A stretch of DNA of 64,000 nt from the NCBI RefSeq assembly GCF_041296385.1, contig NC_091022.1, positions 25,501,967-25,565,966 on the forward strand. Direction: 5' to 3'. Below the pieces are notes generated by a model. It did no database searches and was not told the DNA's origin. It worked only from the letters and a program-made list of their open reading frames with translations. The position numbers and the translations under genes are program-made. Every line of letters starts with the position of its first letter. The stretch's first letter is position 1. Positions 61,629-64,000 of the stretch are shown piece by piece. This stretch comes from Aphelocoma coerulescens. Taxonomy: Eukaryota; Chordata; Aves; Passeriformes; Corvidae.

Positions 61629-64000
61629 GTAAGTGACTTGCAGTGACACCCTTTTCCCAGAGCCCCCATTTGGGTACCAAAAGTCCCTGTGATCTGCCCT
61701 TTTCTGTTCCTCCAGTGGCTAAGAAATGGTGTGTAATGCATATGCTGCCAAGAAGCCCTTGCTGCTCAGCTCTGTCTATTCCCCAGGTTGCAGAGTGTTA
61801 ATGCTGCTGAGCACTGAGTGCTTCAAATTGAGTGTGAGTTCCCATGCTGTGCCCAGAGCTGGGCAGACACCACAGCCCATCATAACTGGAATAGAAAGAA
61901 AAGAAGAAGGGGAAGGAGATGGAATCACATTACAGAGCACTGCTGAGGAGGAATTAAATATATCTAATTGTAGCATCTAGCCTGTTTCAACAGAGCCAGC
62001 ATCAATCTTGCAGGCAAACAAGATTAATATCTTTTGCAACATGGGCGTTTAGGAAAATAACATTTTGTCCCAATGTGATCTCAATTAAATTTAATAACTT
62101 TGAGGGAAGTACAACTTTCTTTTACTTAGCACATTAAAATGGTGCAGAGTTGGGAGGTTTTATATTATAAAACCTTAAAGCAACTTTTCCCAGTCCCAAG
62201 TTTTAAAGCAGCTGCCAATATAACAAAACTGCCACCTACCTCTCAACAAAGGTTACTGGATAGATTAAAAAGACCTATTTTTTCTTGTCTAACTGCATGG
62301 GAGAGAAAATGCTATGATGGCATCAATCTGTTGCTTCCTCATAACTTGTAAAGCATTAACCAGCTCCATCAATGTTTGATGGAATGTTATAGGTGTCAAA
62401 GACACCCTGCTCCTAAATGAAAGCAGGTGCTCAGATAGCAGAGAGGAGGGGGGAGAGAGGCTGTCTTTGTGTCTGCTTGGAGATAAACTCTCAGCTTTTA
62501 TTAGCTATCAGAGGATCCACATGGGAGAGAGAAATACTGGCAAGGAGGCACCATTAGTTCTGCTGCTTACGTTGTTCACGGCTGCTCAGGGGTGGCCAGA
62601 TGGTTGCCAGCAATTAATTACTGTGGTTTAATGAGTTCCCACTCATCATCTGACCTGTGATAGCTAAACATGTGCAGTGCTCCCTGCCCACAGCAATAGC
62701 AAGATAAGATGCATTAACACAGCACTGGTGAACAGTGAGCGTCACACCAGCAATTCAGGAGATGGAGAAAATGGCCCCAGCACCTCCAGGCTTTTTAGTC
62801 TGACCTCAGAGAAAACATTTAAAGCATCTCCTAAGAGGGGGAGTTCAGGATGGAGGCCACTATAATAGAATTAGGGAGAGAGAGGTTACAATCTTGAGAG
62901 ATTCCCCAGGGGAGATTTTCAGTGGTATTTCTACTGAAATGTGTGAGTTTATAGGTGCTGGAGGTAAGTGGCCTTATTTTACACATTCTTCAAAAAGACA
63001 GGGGTATGGTCAGGGAGGACAGGATTTTGTCTGAAGCAGCTGTGTGCAGCTATCCCAGAGGAACAAAGGACGAGGAGTGGTGGCTGCCCCACCTCAGGTG
63101 CACCTGGAGAGCCAGGGAGGGAGGAGAGCTTGCTGAAGAGCAGCACTGGCCAGGAGCTAACATCAGCTGGACTTTCTGGGGGAAATTTTCTCAATAGGGA
63201 TGTTCAGGATAGCCTTTTGGTATGTCATGGACCCCACATAGTGCTGAGCTCAGCGCTTGACCTCTGTGTGAAAGACTCTGTTGTAGAAAATGAGTGAGAA
63301 TTAATGATACTGTCTGTGGCAGTGAGAGGCTGAACACAATAATCTGATATTTGTGATGACCATCCCGTGAGCCCCCTGTCCGTCACTATCTTCCCACCAC
63401 AAGGAAAATGGGATGGGCTGCCAGGAAATTCATGCCACTAAGCAGTTATTCCCTCTCCCCATAGCTCAGTAGGAATGGCAGAGTCTGTCCCCATTTCTTT
63501 TAGTCTGATTCCATTCAGTTTCTACTATTTATTCCTGATTGCAACAGGAAAATCTGCCCTTGTTCCTCAGAGAACAGCCAAAGGGAAGGTATGGGGTTTA
63601 ACTGAGTCAGGAGACAACATTGCTGGGTTTCTGTCTGTCTGGCACAAATCTGAGTGGGCAGCACCGAGACCAACATTTCTCATTTTCCTGGGTCAGACCC
63701 ACCCCAGGTTTGCCTTAGACATGAGCAGAGGTGTGGGCTTGCACCATCACTGCTGGTGACATGGTTTCTCATGGTTTGTCCCATCATCTCCAGCGAGTCT
63801 GTGGCTGTGCTGAGGTGGGTCAGGGACAGAAGGGTTTGGGGAAGGAAGGGCAGGAGGTGGAGATCAGGGTGGACATGCCAGGCTCTAACTCTCTGGGTAG
63901 AAAGTGGCACCTGGCCTTTGTGTTTGGCCACTATTTACTTGGCATGCAAGTGGGCAAATCTGTGGTGAAGAGCCTGAGTGTCCCCATGACAGTGTCTGGG
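61629..64000 (+). other. SLC5A9 intron 12, partial
   Basis: At least 2372 bases with no exon for the conserved LTWWTR-type segment or the C-terminal helix. It includes an AT-rich, GATA-word-rich stretch listed separately. Other open frames (up to 109 codons near 62968) show no family and overlap on both strands. Confidence 0.75.
62010..62720. promoter_or_regulatory. Possible intronic enhancer in intron 12
   Basis: This is a non-repetitive stretch with TAATTA/ATTAAT words (tctcaattaaatttaataac near 62090, agcaattaattactg near 62609) and several GATA or TATC words (agataaactc near 62482, tagctatc near 62502, gtgatagc near 62656). The texture suggests an enhancer in a transporter intron. Conservation or activity is not visible here. 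Confidence 0.3.

Larger units (their letters stand above)
47671..64000 (+). other. SLC5A9: SLC5A9 gene (SGLT4), exons 1-12, 3' end outside window
   Basis: The twelve exons listed below join with matching phases into 548 codons without a stop. The product is a plasma-membrane sodium-coupled sugar symporter with the LeuT-type fold. Human SGLT4 is reported to carry mannose, 1,5-anhydroglucitol, fructose and glucose in gut and kidney. SSF signature 1 is seen at about residues 189-197 (YTIAGGLTA) and signature 2 at 467-487, beginning [19 protein letters not shown]1 sugar-site equivalents: Asn76, Glu100, Trp284, Lys314 and Gln450 are kept. The His83 equivalent is Leu81 and the Tyr290 equivalent is Cys283, as in human SGLT4. 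A glycosylation sequon NTT lies at 245-247. SLC5A10 and SLC5A1 fit less well. Human SGLT4 is about 681 residues, so about 130 C-terminal residues should lie beyond 64000. Confidence 0.96.

Noticed and set aside
1..64000. CRISPR arrays, operons, prophage or bacterial mobile islands
   Set aside because: This is eukaryotic DNA with spliced exons and no spaced-repeat arrays. The tandem repeats are microsatellites.

Overview
This window is vertebrate nuclear DNA, most likely from a bird. It has an intron-containing gene with short introns (0.2 to 2.6 kb) and consensus GT-AG junctions, a 5'-truncated CR1 LINE (a retroposon typical of birds and reptiles), general CpG depletion and several microsatellites. 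There is no bacterial-style gene packing, and nearly all open frames outside the gene look like chance.

The only protein-coding gene I can support is on the plus strand from 47671 to beyond the right edge. Twelve exons splice in frame into 548 residues of a sodium/sugar symporter of the SLC5 family, and they read closest to SLC5A9 (SGLT4). Both classical sodium:solute symporter signatures are present across exon junctions 5/6 and 11/12. The C-terminal part (about 130 residues in the human protein: cytoplasmic loop and last membrane helix) is not seen and should lie to the right of 64000.

Layout: 1-5.5 kb, no recognisable gene. About 5.56-5.95 kb, CR1 3' fragment. 7.0-9.1 kb, AT-rich stretches rich in homeodomain-type motifs, possible conserved non-coding DNA. 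11.3-11.6 kb, a near-perfect 300-bp CTCCT array. 25.3 kb, a 42-bp tandem duplication. 27.4-27.9 kb, another possible conserved non-coding block. 30.7-31.3 kb, a 110-bp duplication at 440-bp spacing. 35.8-36.3 kb, 488 nt of uninterrupted purines. 38.9-39.2 kb, a small CpG-rich island with no gene attached. 44.3-44.9 kb, a possible distal element of the transporter gene. 47.0-47.4 kb, an inverted repeat with about 86-bp arms. 47.59 kb, a strong HNF1-like site 72-84 bp before the start codon. 47.67-64.0 kb, SLC5A9 exons 1-12.

In human, SLC5A9 sits next to a large gene-poor interval on the TRABD2B/FOXD2 side and SPATA6 on the other, so an empty 47-kb upstream region is consistent with conserved synteny. 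I saw no TRABD2B or SPATA6 exon here. I found no evidence of a novel multi-gene system. The points most worth checking are the promoter architecture (HNF1 site plus inverted repeat), the orphan CpG island, the paired TCF/LEF palindrome, the weak donor of intron 10 and the long homopurine tract.
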